A stretch of DNA of 64,000 nt, from NCBI GenBank assembly GCA_963810755.1, contig CAWEOP010000008.1, positions 310,001-374,000 of the forward strand, given 5' to 3'. Source of the DNA: FEN-1219 sp963810755 (GTDB lineage: Bacteria > Pseudomonadota > Gammaproteobacteria > Steroidobacterales > Rariloculaceae). The notes under the pieces were generated by a model. That model was given only the letters and a program-made list of their open reading frames with translations, searched no databases and was not told where the DNA came from. The first letter of the stretch is position 1, and every line of letters begins with the position of its first letter. A program made the translations under genes and the position numbers. Positions 18,313 through 28,949 of this stretch are shown here, piece by piece.

Positions 18313-21300
18313 ATGTCGACCAAACAATCGGGCGCGCGTGTTCGCTCTACTCAGTTCCTTGCCTCACTCGAACGCAAAAGGCTCGCTGTCGCGGTTGCAG
18401 CGGTGCTCACCGTTCCTGTCATCGGCGCTCATACGGCCAGAGCTCAGCAGCAACCGACCGAGCAGCGGCAGCAACCGGAAGAAATCACGGTCACGGGCTC
18501 GCGCATCGTGCGGCGCGACTACGACGCGAATAGCCCGATTCAGACCATCGACAGAAGCGCGTTCGAGCAGCAGAACTCGATCGCGCTCGAAACCGCGCTG
18601 AACGAGTTGCCGCAGTTCGTCCCCGCAGCTCAGGGCATGACGCAGCTGCAAGATCAGAGCCAGATGACCGACAACTTCACGACGCTCACCGCCGGAGCGT
18701 CGACGGTCAGCTTGCGCGGCCTCGGTGCAAACCGAAACCTCGTGCTGCTCGACGGCTATCGAGCCGTGCCGGTCAACGCGACGATGGCCGTCGACGTGAA
18801 CTCGATTCCGGCCGCGGCGATCGAGCGCGTCGAGGTGATCACGGGTGGCGCATCGTCCGTGTACGGCGCCGATGCCGTCGCCGGTGTCGTCAACTTCATC
18901 CTGAAGAAGGACTTCGAAGGTCTCGACCTCGACCTTCAGACGGGCTGCGATGCAGAACGGCGAAGGCGCGGAGACGCGCGCGTCGGCTTTGTTCGGCGTC
19001 ACGAGCGGAGACGGCCGCGGCAACATCATGGTCGGCCTCGAGATGGCCAAGCGCGACGCGATTCACGCGGACGACACCGACTTCTGGCACCACGCGTTGC
19101 GCGACGGAACGACCTACCCCACGCAGCTCATCTACACGGGCCCGTATCTGACCACCGACGCGGCCAACGCGCCGAGCCGGGCCGCTGTCGATGCGATCTT
19201 CAACGCGCCCGGCGCGGTCGGTGTCGTGGGCGGGAACGGGGCCCCCGGTCGAGTAGGGGGCGCCAATTTCTACTGGAACGAGGACGGCACGCTGTACACG
19301 GGCGGTGCCTCGTTCAGCAACGGCACGACCCCCACCGGCCCAGGCAGCACCGCGGGTGTGTACCGCTACAACGACCCGACGTATACGTCGCGGACCAACG
19401 CGAACGTTGCCGGCGACTACCCGTTCCGCTACATCAACAACGAAGGCCAGATCGTCCAGCACATCCTGCCGTTCGAAGCGAACATTCCGCTCGATCGCGA
19501 GTCCATCTTCGGCCGGGCCACCTACGACATGACGGACACGGTGCAACGCGTACGCGCAGGTGCTCGAGCGTCTCATCGGAGACGAGACGGTATTTCACGG
19601 ACTCCCCGGCGGTCGCCGGCTGGGGCAACATCGCGCTGCACGGTAACGGCGTCTACGCGCCGTCGTTGAACACCGATGGGACCACGAACGCCGCCTATCG
19701 TCCGGGCGGTCAGTACGGCTTGAACTGCGCCCGCGACGGGCGGTTGCACGAAGTCGCAGGCATTCCCGGTTTCGCCCGAGCTCGCGTGCGCTGCTCGATT
19801 CGCGGCCCGATCCCGAAGCGAACTGGAGCCTGAACTACGGCATGGACTTCGGCGACTTCGGCGCGCCGGGCAATCTCTATCGCTCGGTGTTCAGCGAAAC
19901 GCGCACCAACCAAATGGCGTTCGGGCTCAAGGGTATGATCGACGGCATCGACGGTACCTGGGACGTCATCGCGTCGCAGGGCGAGGCGAAGCTCGACATC
20001 CACCTCGAGGGCTACGCGTCGCTGACGCGCGTTCGAACGCTCCTGGCGTCGCCGAACTTCGGCAAAGGATTCTTCGCGCAAGGCAACTCTGGGGCTCCGG
20101 GCTTCGGCTTCTCGGGCGGTATCGCACAGTGCACGAGCGGCGTGCCCGTGTTCGGCGATCACAGCAACATCAGTCAGGACTGCCTCAACGTGATGTACGT
20201 CACGCTGAACCACCAGTCGAAGATGGATCAGAAGTTCGTCGAAGCCAACGTGCAGGGCCGCGCTTTCAACATGCCCGCGGGCGAAGCTCGTTTCTCCGCC
20301 GGCGTTCATTCGCGCTCGAACTCTTACTACTACATCTTCGATCCACTCCAGACGGAGAACTCGTTCAACGATAATCCGGAAGGGTTCCCTGCCGACAACA
20401 CGCACGGCGAGACCTCCGTCGATGAGCTGTACGGCGAGATGCTGTTGCCGGTGTGGAAAGGGAGCAGCGCGGGGCGACACCTGAACCTCGAGCTCGGCTA
20501 TCGCTACTCGGACTACGAGCTGCAGGGCGGCGTGGATACCTACAAGGCCCTGGTCGACTGGGGCATCACCGACACGCTGCGTTTCCGCGGCGGCCGGCAG
20601 CTCGCGACCCGAGCCCCGAACATCGCGGAGCTGTTCCAGTCGAACACGCAATCGTGGTCGGTCCAGTTCGGCGGCGAGCCGTGCGCGACGAATAGCTCGT
20701 TCGCCTACGGCGCCAATCCGGCAAGCAATCCGAACGCGGCGCAAGTGCAGGCGCTCTGCTCGCAGATCATCGGCGCGGTGGCGCCCGTCTACTACTCGCC
20801 CGGCCAGCAAGCGCAAATCAACGCGTTCGTGTGGTTGCCGTTCGTGGACGCGACGGGCAATCCGAAGGTCAACCCGGAAGAAGCGAAGACGCTGACCGCC
20901 GGCATTGTCTGGAGCCCCAACACGAAGTACGACAGCTTGAACGGGCTCAACCTCACCATCGACTACTACGACATCAAGATCGACGACATGATCTCGGTCG
21001 AAGGTGCGCTCACGGTCTACGAGAAGTGTCTGAGCGGCTCATCCAACCCGACCTACGACCCGCTCAATCCGTCGTGCCGCGCAGATCCATCGCAACCCGG
21101 TGAACGGAACTGCCACGACCACGACCGTCTCGTACGTCAACGCGGCGTTCGCGGAAGTGTCCGGTGTCGACGTCACCGCGGACTGGCGAACGGACCTCGC
21201 GGGCGGCCAGTTCGGCGTGAACTTCATGATCTCGACGCTGCTCGACGGAGGAGACGCAGGACACCGTGAAGGCACCGGTGATCGACTGGAAGGGCAGCCT

Positions 21301-21732
21301 TGGACCCTCCGCGACCACCTCGTTGAACAACGGCGCGTATGACTACCGGACCTTCACGACGGTCAACTACGGCCGCGACGACTGGAACGTGGCGCTGCGC
21401 TGGCGCCATTTGCCGACCGCGATCGACGCAGCTCAGGCCGTCATCAACTCCAACATCGAGGCCGGCCTGGCCCCGCCGAACACGCCGCCCTCCACGGGGC
21501 TCGGTGCGCAGAGCTCGTACGACGTGTTCGACGCTGTCCGGTAGCTACAACATGGGTCAGCGGACGGAGCTCCGCTTCGGAGTGGACAATCTGTTCGACA
21601 CGGATGCCGGTATGCACGGGCGGCCGGAGTGCCGCGGATGCGCATCCGAGCCCGTGCGGTGGCCAGACGGAGGCCGGGTTCTACGACATCCTCGGTCGAA
21701 GCTTCTACGTGGGCGTGAACGTAACCTTCTAA
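18313..21732 (+). pseudogene. TonB-dependent receptor, many frameshifts
   Basis: Starts at ATG 18313 with a long signal region, then an STN-less TonB plug: EEITVTGSRIVRRDY, ALNELPQFVP, TVSLRGLGANRNLVLLDGYR, ERVEVITGGASSVYGADAVAG. Barrel sequence is recoverable only by switching frames near 18945, 19548, 19575, 19727, 19795, 21095, 21245 and 21535, and again between 21600 and 21680. The barrel includes LEMAKRDAIHADDTDFWHH, PANWSLNYGMDFG-like stretches, LRFRGGRQLATRAPNIAELF and NPEEAKTLTAGIVWSP. The last residues are RSFYVGVNVTF, a proper outer-membrane C-terminal Phe, at stop 21730-21732. Corrected length is about 1,130 residues. The protein would import a large ligand through the outer membrane. 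Either the gene is dead or this stretch has poor base accuracy. Confidence 0.85.
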
Positions 21733-21758
21733 GCGCATCTCTTGACGCGTGTTCTGGT

Positions 21759-21796
21759 GCGACGGCGAGCCTTTCTCGGCTCGCCGTCGCCTTTTC
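21759..21796 (+). terminator. Rho-independent terminator after TonB receptor
   Basis: A perfect 13-base inverted repeat (GCGACGGCGAGCC and GGCTCGCCGTCGC, loop TTTCTC) is followed by CTTTTCC. It begins 27 bases after the receptor stop and fits an intrinsic terminator read on the plus strand. Confidence 0.85.
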
Positions 21797-21910
21797 CGGG
21801 GATTCCGGAGGGCTTGCGACGCTCGACGCCCGAGCCGATTGGTCCCACTGCCGGCGCTACGCCATAATCGCGAGCAGATCCTTGCAAGCAGGACGAAGCC
21901 CTTCTAACGA

Positions 21911-23007
21911 ATGGCAACGCAAGACCCGCTCCGTGGTCCGCCACCGCTAACGTCGGACGTCGAACAGGCCGAGCAGTGTGATGCCGCCGGTGCGCACGGC
22001 GACGCGATCACGCATCTCGCCGCCGGCGCGCGCAAGCACAATGTCGAGGCGATGACGCGGCTCGGCAAACGGCTGCTCGTGGGGGACCGGGCACCGTGCC
22101 TACCGAAGGACGGAGCCGGTCTCATCTCCGAAGCGAGCACGCGCGGCGGTGCGGAGGCGGCCGCGGTGCTGGCGGTGCTGTACGCCGTCGGTGCTCAGCC
22201 GCGGACATGGCGTGCAAACGGGGTTGGAGAGCCTGATCGTGGCAGCCGAGCGAGGCTGGCCGCAGGCTCAGGCGCAGCTTCGCGCGCTCGCCGCCGAGGC
22301 TCGGAGCGACGAGGGCGCCGCGGGCTTGGACGCGTCGAGCGCCGCACCTGCTGTCGACTGGCGAACGGTTGGGCAACGCATCGATCTCGCCGCGTGGCAA
22401 ACCGCTCCGGCTGCCACGGAGATCAACGGCAGCCCGCTCGTCCGCTCTTATCCGAAGTTTGCGAGCCCGCACGTGTGCCGCTGGCTCATCGATCGATCTC
22501 GCGGCCGCTTGTCGCGCGCACTGGTCTATGAAGCCCTCAGCCGAGAGGTCATGGCGCGGCCCACCCGCACGAACACGGCAGCGATTTTCAATCTCACTGA
22601 CACGGATTTCGTTTTCGTGCTGGTGCAGCTGCGGATGGCCGCATGCCTCGGCGTGCCGCTCCGGCATTTCGAAGCGGTGACCGTGCTGCACTACGACGTG
22701 GGGGAGGAAATCACCGATCACTACGACTTCATCGACCCCAACATCCCGAACTACGCACAGGAGATTGCGCAGCAAGGAGAGCGCGTCGTCACCTTCCTGG
22801 TTTACCTGAACGACGAGTATGGCGAACGGGGAGACGGCTTTTCCGAGGCTCGGCATCGTCCACAAAGGCAGCCGTGGAGAAGGGCTGTTTTTCGTCAACT
22901 CGGTAGACGCCAAGCCGGACACGCGCGCGCTGCACGCGGGTAGAAGCCCTGTTAGCGGCGAGAAGTGGATCGTTTCTCAGTTCGTCCGGGATCGACCCCT
23001 ACTGTGA
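21911..23007 (+). CDS. Sel1-like repeat / prolyl 4-hydroxylase (2OG-Fe(II) oxygenase), two frameshifts
   Basis: The first frame from ATG 21911 reads as Sel1/TPR-like helical repeats (EQAEQCDAAGAHGDAITHLA, NVEAMTRLGKRLL). It must shift near 22195 into LESLIVAAERGWPQAQAQL and the oxygenase domain (YPKFASPHVCRWLID, VLHYDVGEEITDHYDFIDP with the HxD iron ligands). A second shift near 22820 recovers NGETAFPRLG, GLFFVNS and the distal His plus 2-oxoglutarate Arg/Lys region (RALHAGRSPVSGEKWIVSQF) to the stop at 23007. The corrected protein is about 365 residues. Family knowledge: P4Hc-domain enzymes hydroxylate protein or peptide side chains. It follows the TonB receptor and its terminator. Confidence 0.8.
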
Positions 23008-23064
23008 TTCTGCCGCCTCAGTCATTCTCGAAAACTCGCTTCTCAGCGCATGCGGGAGACGTCG

Positions 23065-23832
23065 ATGGCCAATGAAGTGCTGCCCGATCTCTCCGATCAG
23101 GTCGTGCTGATCACCGGCGCGGGGCGAGGACTCGGAAGGTCTGCAGCGCTGCACCTTGCCCGCTGCGGCGCGGTTGTTGGTGTGGCCGATATCGACGGCG
23201 CCAGCGCGGCGGAAACGGCCTCGAAGGTCAAAGCGGGAGGCGGCCAAGCCGACAGCTTTACGTGCGACGTCGCCGGTCAAGAGGCGTTTGCGGCCATGGC
23301 GGCCGACTTTGCGAAGCGCCGCGGGCGCATCGACGCGGTGATCAACAACGCAGCCTTTCTGAAATATGAGCCGCTCGAAACGGTCACGGAGGAGACCGTC
23401 GATCGGATGATTGGCGCAGGCTTCAAGTCCGCGATCTGGGGCTCTCAAGCGCTGGTTCGACACATGCGTCCCGAGATCGGGGCGTCGATCATCAACATGT
23501 CGTCACCGGTTATCGTGCGGGGCTATCCCAACACACTCGTATATAGCGCCATCAAGAGCGCCGTCACGTCCCTCACGCGAACGCTGGCGGCCGAACTCGG
23601 GCCACGCAAGATTCGCGTCAACGCCGTGGCGCCAGGCTCGGTGCCGACTCCCGGCGCGCTTGGCATCAACGACGCCGCCGAGTACGAGAGACGCGCGCGA
23701 ACGATTCCCCTGCGCCGGCTCGGGCGAGAAAGCGATAACGACAAAGCGCTAGCGTTCTTGCTGAGCCGCGACGCCGAGTTCATCAACGGTGCGATTCTGC
23801 AGGTGGATGGCGGCATCGCTGCTTCGGCCTGA
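23065..23832 (+). CDS. SDR-family oxidoreductase
   Basis: ATG 23065 is preferred because GGGAGA lies six bases upstream; an ATG at 23050 lacks a site. The 255-residue protein has the classical SDR features: TGAGRGLG cofactor motif at 17-24, VADIDG after beta-2 (acidic residue favouring NAD), NNAA, the catalytic Ser in INMSSP, YSAIK, and the C-terminal FINGAILQVDGG. It oxidises or reduces an alcohol or ketone in the cytoplasm. It heads a plus-strand run with the serine hydrolase (18 bases on) and two MFS transporters, suggesting one catabolic operon. The substrate is unknown. Confidence 0.92.
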   Translation: MANEVLPDLSDQVVLITGAGRGLGRSAALHLARCGAVVGVADIDGASAAETASKVKAGGGQADSFTCDVAGQEAFAAMAADFAKRRGRIDAVINNAAFLKYEPLETVTEETVDRMIGAGFKSAIWGSQALVRHMRPEIGASIINMSSPVIVRGYPNTLVYSAIKSAVTSLTRTLAAELGPRKIRVNAVAPGSVPTPGALGINDAAEYERRARTIPLRRLGRESDNDKALAFLLSRDAEFINGAILQVDGGIAASA

Positions 23833-23850
23833 ACAATAAGAAGGTGCGGC

Positions 23851-25008
23851 ATGGGCGAAATACCGAGTGTCTGGCGGCAGGAGCTCTTGGATCACGTCAA
23901 GGCTGTGATTCGAGACGACATCGCGCGCGGCCGCTATTTCGGCGCCGTCATCAAAGTGGCGCGCGGCGGCACGGTCGGACTCGAGACCGCGATCGGGGAC
24001 GAGGGCGGGCCGGGAACGAAAGCACTGAGTCTCGATTCGGTGTTCAGTATCTTCTCAGCCACCAAAGCGATCACGAACGTCATGGCCTTTCGCGCCATCG
24101 AGCGCGGCCAATTGATGCTCACGACGAAGGTCTCGGAGGTCATCAAGGAGTTCTCCGGTGGTATTCGTGAGCGCATCACGGTATTCGATCTGCTCACGCA
24201 CGCGTCGGGTCTGCCCTCCGTGTTCACGCCGAAGCAGGGCATGAACATCGATCAGCTCCCTCTCATCATCGAAGCGATTTGCGAACACGTGCACGCGGTC
24301 TGCGAGCCGCAGGAACGCGTGGACTATTCGCCGCTGGCGAACCACGCGCTGCTCGGCGAGATGGTGCGGCGGACCGACGCCAAGGGGCGGCGCTATCGGG
24401 ATATCGTCCAGCAGGATTTGTTCGATCCGCTGAAGATGACGTCTTCGGCGATTGGCCGGCCGGACCGCCTGAAGCAGCGGCACGTCGTGCCGGTTTTCGG
24501 CGCCAACGCACCGACCCAACATCCGAGCTCGCGCGTCCCGGGGATCAACGGAGCGTTCGAGGACCCGGAGGCGGAGATGCCCTGGGTCGGCGCGGTCTGC
24601 TCGGTGCCGGACTTGTTCCGCTTCGCGGAGATGTTGCGTCTTGGCGGCGAGCTCGACGGCGCGCGCGTTCTGTCGCCCGCCATCCTGAAGCTCGCGACTC
24701 GCAATTTGACGGGCGAGAAGCCGAACGAGCTCTATAAAGTGGTGGCGAATCGCGCCGGCTGGCGGCCGTATCCCGCGTACATGGGGCTTGGCTTCGCGAT
24801 TCGCGGCCCCGGTATGCACCATGCGATTTACGGCACGTTGTGCTCGCCGGAAACTTTCGGCAACTACGGTGCCGGCAGCGTGCTTTTCTGGGTGGACCCG
24901 GTCCGCGAAATCACTTTCGCTTTCTTGAGCGCGGGAGTCATGAGCCAGGCGCAGAACATCGAGCGCTTCCAGCGCATCTGTGACATCGTCACCTCGGCCG
25001 CGGTCTAG
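23851..25008 (+). CDS. Beta-lactamase-fold serine hydrolase (class C/EstB-like)
   Basis: The 385-residue protein has the SxxK nucleophile motif SATK at 69-72, a YSP element near 157 (second catalytic motif YxN/YxP) and the fold landmarks VFDLLTHASGLPS, FDPLKM and GAGSVLFWVDP. There is no signal peptide, so it is cytoplasmic and more likely an esterase or amide hydrolase than an antibiotic-resistance enzyme. It sits 18 bases after the SDR gene and ten bases before the AmpG-like transporter start, probably in one operon. Confidence 0.9.
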   Translation: MGEIPSVWRQELLDHVKAVIRDDIARGRYFGAVIKVARGGTVGLETAIGDEGGPGTKALSLDSVFSIFSATKAITNVMAFRAIERGQLMLTTKVSEVIKEFSGGIRERITVFDLLTHASGLPSVFTPKQGMNIDQLPLIIEAICEHVHAVCEPQERVDYSPLANHALLGEMVRRTDAKGRRYRDIVQQDLFDPLKMTSSAIGRPDRLKQRHVVPVFGANAPTQHPSSRVPGINGAFEDPEAEMPWVGAVCSVPDLFRFAEMLRLGGELDGARVLSPAILKLATRNLTGEKPNELYKVVANRAGWRPYPAYMGLGFAIRGPGMHHAIYGTLCSPETFGNYGAGSVLFWVDPVREITFAFLSAGVMSQAQNIERFQRICDIVTSAAV

Positions 25009-25018
25009 GAAAACAACA

Positions 25019-26320
25019 ATGAACTTGATCTTGAGCGAGAGCCGCTATCTCCGCTACTTCTCCTTCACGATCCTGTATGTCGCGCAAGGCTTGCCGTTCG
25101 GTCTCGTGACGGTGGCGTTGCCCGCGTTCCTGCTCGAGCGCGGCACGAGCCCCGCGGCCGTCGGCGGGTTCGTCGGTGCCGCGATGCTGCCGTGGACGTT
25201 CAAATGGCTGGCGGGCCCGATGATGGACCGGTTCACGTACCTCGCCATGGGCCGCAGGCGGCCGTGGGTATTGCTGGCGCAGTCGGGGCTTGCGCTGACG
25301 GGCCTCACGTTCGCGTTCTTTCCGGACGCGCTGAACGATCTCGTCGCGCTGACCGCACTCTGTTTCGTGCTGAATTGCTTCGGTGCCGCACAGGACGTCG
25401 CGGTCGACGGCATGGCAATGGACGTGCTGCCCGAGGACGAGCACGGCAGAGCCAACGCGTTCATGGGGTTCGGCCAAGTGGCCGGGCTCTCCGGGTCCGC
25501 CGCGATCAGCGCCTTCGTGCTGCAATCGTTCGGTCTACCCGGGATCTCGGTGATGCTGGTCGTCGGCTTCGGCTTGATTCTGCTATGGGCCGTGCTCGTG
25601 CGCGAGCGCGCGGGCGAGAAGGTGCTGCCGTGGACGCCGGGGCAAGCCACGGAACGCTCGCTACAGCTGCGCGCGGAGTCGTGGGGGGGCATCGCGGTCG
25701 ATCTCGTGAAAGTCATGTTCTTGCCGGCGAGCCTGCTCCTGATATGCGTGTCCTCCCTGTTCCGCTTCTCCGATGCTTTGTGGATCCAGGTGGGACAAAC
25801 CGTCGTCGTGCGGCAGCTTGGCGTAGCGAGCACCGACTATTCGTCGTGGATCTCGGCCACGAGCTTCATCGCGGCGCTAGCTGGCATTGCGCTCGGGTTG
25901 TTCATCGACCGGCTCGGGGTGAAGCGCTTCTACCTGGGGGCGCTGCTCGCTTACGGCCTCCTCGCCACGGCGGTGGGCTTCAGCGCATTTGCGTGGGAGT
26001 CGTCGCTTTTTCTGATGACTGTTTCTGCGGTGCAGGCGTTCGTCTATCAGGGAGTCTTCGTCAGCTTCATTGCGATCCACATGAAGCTGTGCGGGACGCG
26101 CGTGGCCGCGACGCAGTTCGCGATCTATATGGGCGTCGTGAACTTTGCGCGCTCGCTCGGCGCCACCGCGATCGGCGCGTTGCAGCCCTACTTGGCGTAC
26201 GACCAGATGCTTTTCGTAGTCGGTGCCGGATTCTTCTTGGCGGTCGCGCTCCTGTGGAATGCCAATCTACAGTCCCACCGCCAAAGGATCGGCAGCCTGC
26301 AAAGCGCAGTAGCGGCATAG
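25019..26320 (+). CDS. MFS transporter, AmpG-like
   Basis: ATG 25019 gives 433 residues and about 12 hydrophobic helices. The N-terminus YFSFTILYVAQGLPFGLVTV and the loop WKWLAGPMMDRF-like sequence (FKWLAGPMMDRFTYLAMGRRRPW) match the AmpG/acetyl-CoA-transporter branch of MFS. The DVAVDGMAMDVLPEDEHGRANAF segment is also typical. Known AmpG proteins import muropeptides, but many relatives carry unknown solutes. Context (hydrolase upstream, another MFS downstream) suggests uptake of the substrate of this cluster. Confidence 0.87.
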   Translation: MNLILSESRYLRYFSFTILYVAQGLPFGLVTVALPAFLLERGTSPAAVGGFVGAAMLPWTFKWLAGPMMDRFTYLAMGRRRPWVLLAQSGLALTGLTFAFFPDALNDLVALTALCFVLNCFGAAQDVAVDGMAMDVLPEDEHGRANAFMGFGQVAGLSGSAAISAFVLQSFGLPGISVMLVVGFGLILLWAVLVRERAGEKVLPWTPGQATERSLQLRAESWGGIAVDLVKVMFLPASLLLICVSSLFRFSDALWIQVGQTVVVRQLGVASTDYSSWISATSFIAALAGIALGLFIDRLGVKRFYLGALLAYGLLATAVGFSAFAWESSLFLMTVSAVQAFVYQGVFVSFIAIHMKLCGTRVAATQFAIYMGVVNFARSLGATAIGALQPYLAYDQMLFVVGAGFFLAVALLWNANLQSHRQRIGSLQSAVAA

Positions 26321-26380
26321 TCCTGACATCGCGCGACAGCGCACGCGCGACGCCGAACAACAATCCTGAGCGGGGGAGCG

Positions 26381-27610
26381 ATGGAATCGAACAACAACAA
26401 GAGCAAGGTATTCAGCTACGAGAACGGTCTGCTGCTGCTGCTCGGTTTCACCTTCGGCATCGTGTTCTTCGAGCGCAATGCCATCGGTCCGCTGGCCTCG
26501 TACATCATCGGGGATCTTCGTCTCAACCAGGCGCAGATCGGCATGCTGGGGTCGGGGTTGTCGCTCGCGTGGGCGATCGCAGCCTATGCGATCGGCGCGT
26601 GGTCGGATCGCAGCGGCCTGCGCAAACCGTTCCTGCTCGTGTCGGTCGTGGTGTTCTCGCTGTGCTCGGCGCTGTCCGGTATCGCCGCCACCTTCATCAT
26701 GCTGCTGTTGGCGCGCGTCATCATGGGCTTCGCCGAAGGCCCGTTCCTGCCGATCTGCTTCTCGATCATGAACGTCGAGTCATCGCCCAAACGGCGCGGT
26801 GTCAACGCCGGCCTGATGCAGAATTTCTTCGCGTCGCTGCTCGGCACCACCATGGCGCCTCTGGTATTGCCATGGCTAGCCGACGCCTACGGCTGGCGCA
26901 CGGCGTTCTACCTGAGCGCCGTGCCGGGGCTGATCTGCGCGGTCCTCATCTGGCTATTCGTCAAAGAGCCCAAGCCGGCCGCGCAAGAGGCCGCGGCCGC
27001 CAACGCCGACAAGCCGGGGATGTTCGCCATGCTTCGGCAGCGCAACATCCTCGTCTGCTGCGGCATCTCGGTGTTCATGGTTTCGTGGTATCTCGTCGGC
27101 ATCATCTTCTTGCCGGTGTTCTTCACGGTCATCAGGGGCATGCCGCCGGACGTCGCCGGCCAAGTGGTGGCGCCGATGGGCATCGCCACGATGATCTGCG
27201 GCTTCGTCGTGCCGTTCATTTCCGACCGCATCGGCCGGAAGCCGGCGATGATCATTTTTACGTTCATCGGTCTCGTCACGCCGATCGCCGCGCTGCACTT
27301 CAGCGGCGCCCAATGGATGCTGAGTCTGCTGCTGCTGATCGGTTGGAGCGCGTCGGGTTCTTTCGCGGTGTTCATGGGCGTGATCCCGTCGGAGACCGTG
27401 CCTCGGGCGCTCGCCGCGTCGTCGATGGGGCTCGTGGTGGGTGCGGGCGAGATCGTCGGCGGCGTATTGTCGCCCACGATCTCCGGCTGGATCGCCGACA
27501 AGACCTCGCTCGTCGCGCACATGGAAGTGATGATGGTGTGTGCGCTATGCGGCGGGCTGTTGAGCCTGTTCCTGCGCGAGACGGCGCCAGGAAAAACCAA
27601 ACCGGCCTGA
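26381..27610 (+). CDS. MFS transporter, anion:cation symporter type
   Basis: The 409-residue protein follows a GGGGGAGCG site. It has 12 predicted membrane segments and an MFS motif A (GAWSDRSGLRKP between helices 2 and 3); the second half carries FISDRIGRKPAM. FLPICFSIMNVESSPKRRGVNAG resembles the ACS/phthalate-permease and sialate/hexuronate group, which moves organic acids. It ends the plus-strand SDR-hydrolase-transporter run and is convergent with the 27651-28844 esterase. Confidence 0.88.
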   Translation: MESNNNKSKVFSYENGLLLLLGFTFGIVFFERNAIGPLASYIIGDLRLNQAQIGMLGSGLSLAWAIAAYAIGAWSDRSGLRKPFLLVSVVVFSLCSALSGIAATFIMLLLARVIMGFAEGPFLPICFSIMNVESSPKRRGVNAGLMQNFFASLLGTTMAPLVLPWLADAYGWRTAFYLSAVPGLICAVLIWLFVKEPKPAAQEAAAANADKPGMFAMLRQRNILVCCGISVFMVSWYLVGIIFLPVFFTVIRGMPPDVAGQVVAPMGIATMICGFVVPFISDRIGRKPAMIIFTFIGLVTPIAALHFSGAQWMLSLLLLIGWSASGSFAVFMGVIPSETVPRALAASSMGLVVGAGEIVGGVLSPTISGWIADKTSLVAHMEVMMVCALCGGLLSLFLRETAPGKTKPA

Positions 27611-27650
27611 GCTCAGAAGATCGGGTCGCCGAACCTACGAGCGAGCCTGA

Positions 27651-28844
27651 TCAGAGCTCGCAACCATAGAACGCGTCGATCAGGCGCGCGGCGCGCGGCC
27701 CGTTCGTGCCGACCGCGTGCATCTTGTTGCAGGCATACGAGAAGCCCATGCGGGCATCGGGATCGCAGAATCCGATCGAGCCGCCGATGCCGTGATGACC
27801 GAAGCTGCGCATGTTCGGGCCCATGTAGACGGCTTCCGGCGTGTTCAGCAGCAGGCCTAAGGCTTGGTGGTACGGCCGGTCCTGCAGCGCCTCGGTCTGG
27901 TGGTGCTGCTCGGTGGTCATGGCTTCGATCTGACGCCGGCTCATGATCGTGACGCCGTCGAGACTGCCGCCCAGTCCAAGTGCGCCATAGATGCGCGCGA
28001 CTCCGCGCGCGTTGCCATGGCCGCTGCCGCTTGCGACCTCGACCGTGCGCCACTCGCGCCGGTTCATGGTCACGGCCCACGGCTCGGCCGGGTTCTGCTT
28101 GAACGCGAGAGCCCGGAGCGAGGTCTGGTCGGCGCCGTCCTTCGCGGCGAACAGCTTCGCATCCATGTTCGGCATGACCTCGGCCACGTGCGCTTGCTCC
28201 GCTTCGGTCATCCCGCCGATGTAATACTCGGCGTGCAGCGGCGTGCTCACTTCCTCGCGCAGGAATGGCCCCACGGTCTTGCCGCAGACGCGGCGCATGA
28301 CCTCGCCGAGCAGGAAGCCCTGATGATGGACGTGATAAGCGGCCTTCGTGCCGATCTCCCAAAGCGGCTCCTGCTCCTCGAGCGCTTTCACGATCGCTTC
28401 GCGATCGAACATCGCGCCTGGCCAGAGCGGATTCGTCGTCAGCACGGGCACGGCCGCGGTGTGGTCGAGAAAATGCCGAACGAGCGTCTTTTCTTTGCCG
28501 TTGCGGCCGTACTCCGGCCAGTACATGGTTACGCGGGCGTTCGGGTCGACGAGCCCGCGGTCGATCAGCATGTTGAAGCAGATGGCGGTGATCCCCTTGG
28601 CCACCGACATCATGCAGACCGTCGTCTGGGCGTCCCACGGCACCTGCATCGTGCGATCGCGCCAGCCGCCCCAGACGTCGACGACCGTGCGTCCATCGAG
28701 CAGGATGGAGCAGGCCGCGCCAACCTCGTCCTCGATTCTGAAGTTCTCGATGAATGCGTCGACGACAGCCCGATACTCGGGCTCGTACCTGCCGGCGAGA
28801 CGATACGTCGCACCGCGCGCCTCGATCTCCTTGCTGAGATCCAC
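27651..28844 (-). CDS. Beta-lactamase-fold esterase (EstB-like)
   Basis: The GTG at 28844, with GAGGAA upstream, opens a 397-residue protein. SVAK at 80-83 is the SxxK motif and YHVHHQGFLLGEV supplies the tyrosine of the second motif (YxxHH type, seen in EstB-like esterases). LVRHFLDHTAAVPV and FGHHGIGGSIGFCDPDARMGFSY complete the fold; HGIGG replaces the KTG triad. There is no signal peptide. It is divergent from the MBL gene at 28950 and could share its promoter region. Esterase activity is likely; the substrate is unknown. Confidence 0.9.
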   Translation of the reverse strand: MDLSKEIEARGATYRLAGRYEPEYRAVVDAFIENFRIEDEVGAACSILLDGRTVVDVWGGWRDRTMQVPWDAQTTVCMMSVAKGITAICFNMLIDRGLVDPNARVTMYWPEYGRNGKEKTLVRHFLDHTAAVPVLTTNPLWPGAMFDREAIVKALEEQEPLWEIGTKAAYHVHHQGFLLGEVMRRVCGKTVGPFLREEVSTPLHAEYYIGGMTEAEQAHVAEVMPNMDAKLFAAKDGADQTSLRALAFKQNPAEPWAVTMNRREWRTVEVASGSGHGNARGVARIYGALGLGGSLDGVTIMSRRQIEAMTTEQHHQTEALQDRPYHQALGLLLNTPEAVYMGPNMRSFGHHGIGGSIGFCDPDARMGFSYACNKMHAVGTNGPRAARLIDAFYGCEL

Positions 28845-28949
28845 CGGGGTTCCTCGCTATACTGCAACCGGCTGCGAACATACCAGCTAAGGCGGGAAGG
28901 GGACAGCGCCCGCTCCGCGCACGCCGACTGCCCGTTTCGAGAGGGGAAG

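Noticed and set aside
25192..27669. 825-residue frame overlapping the two MFS genes
   Set aside because: It is a different frame over two clear transporter genes; no domain or signal is visible.
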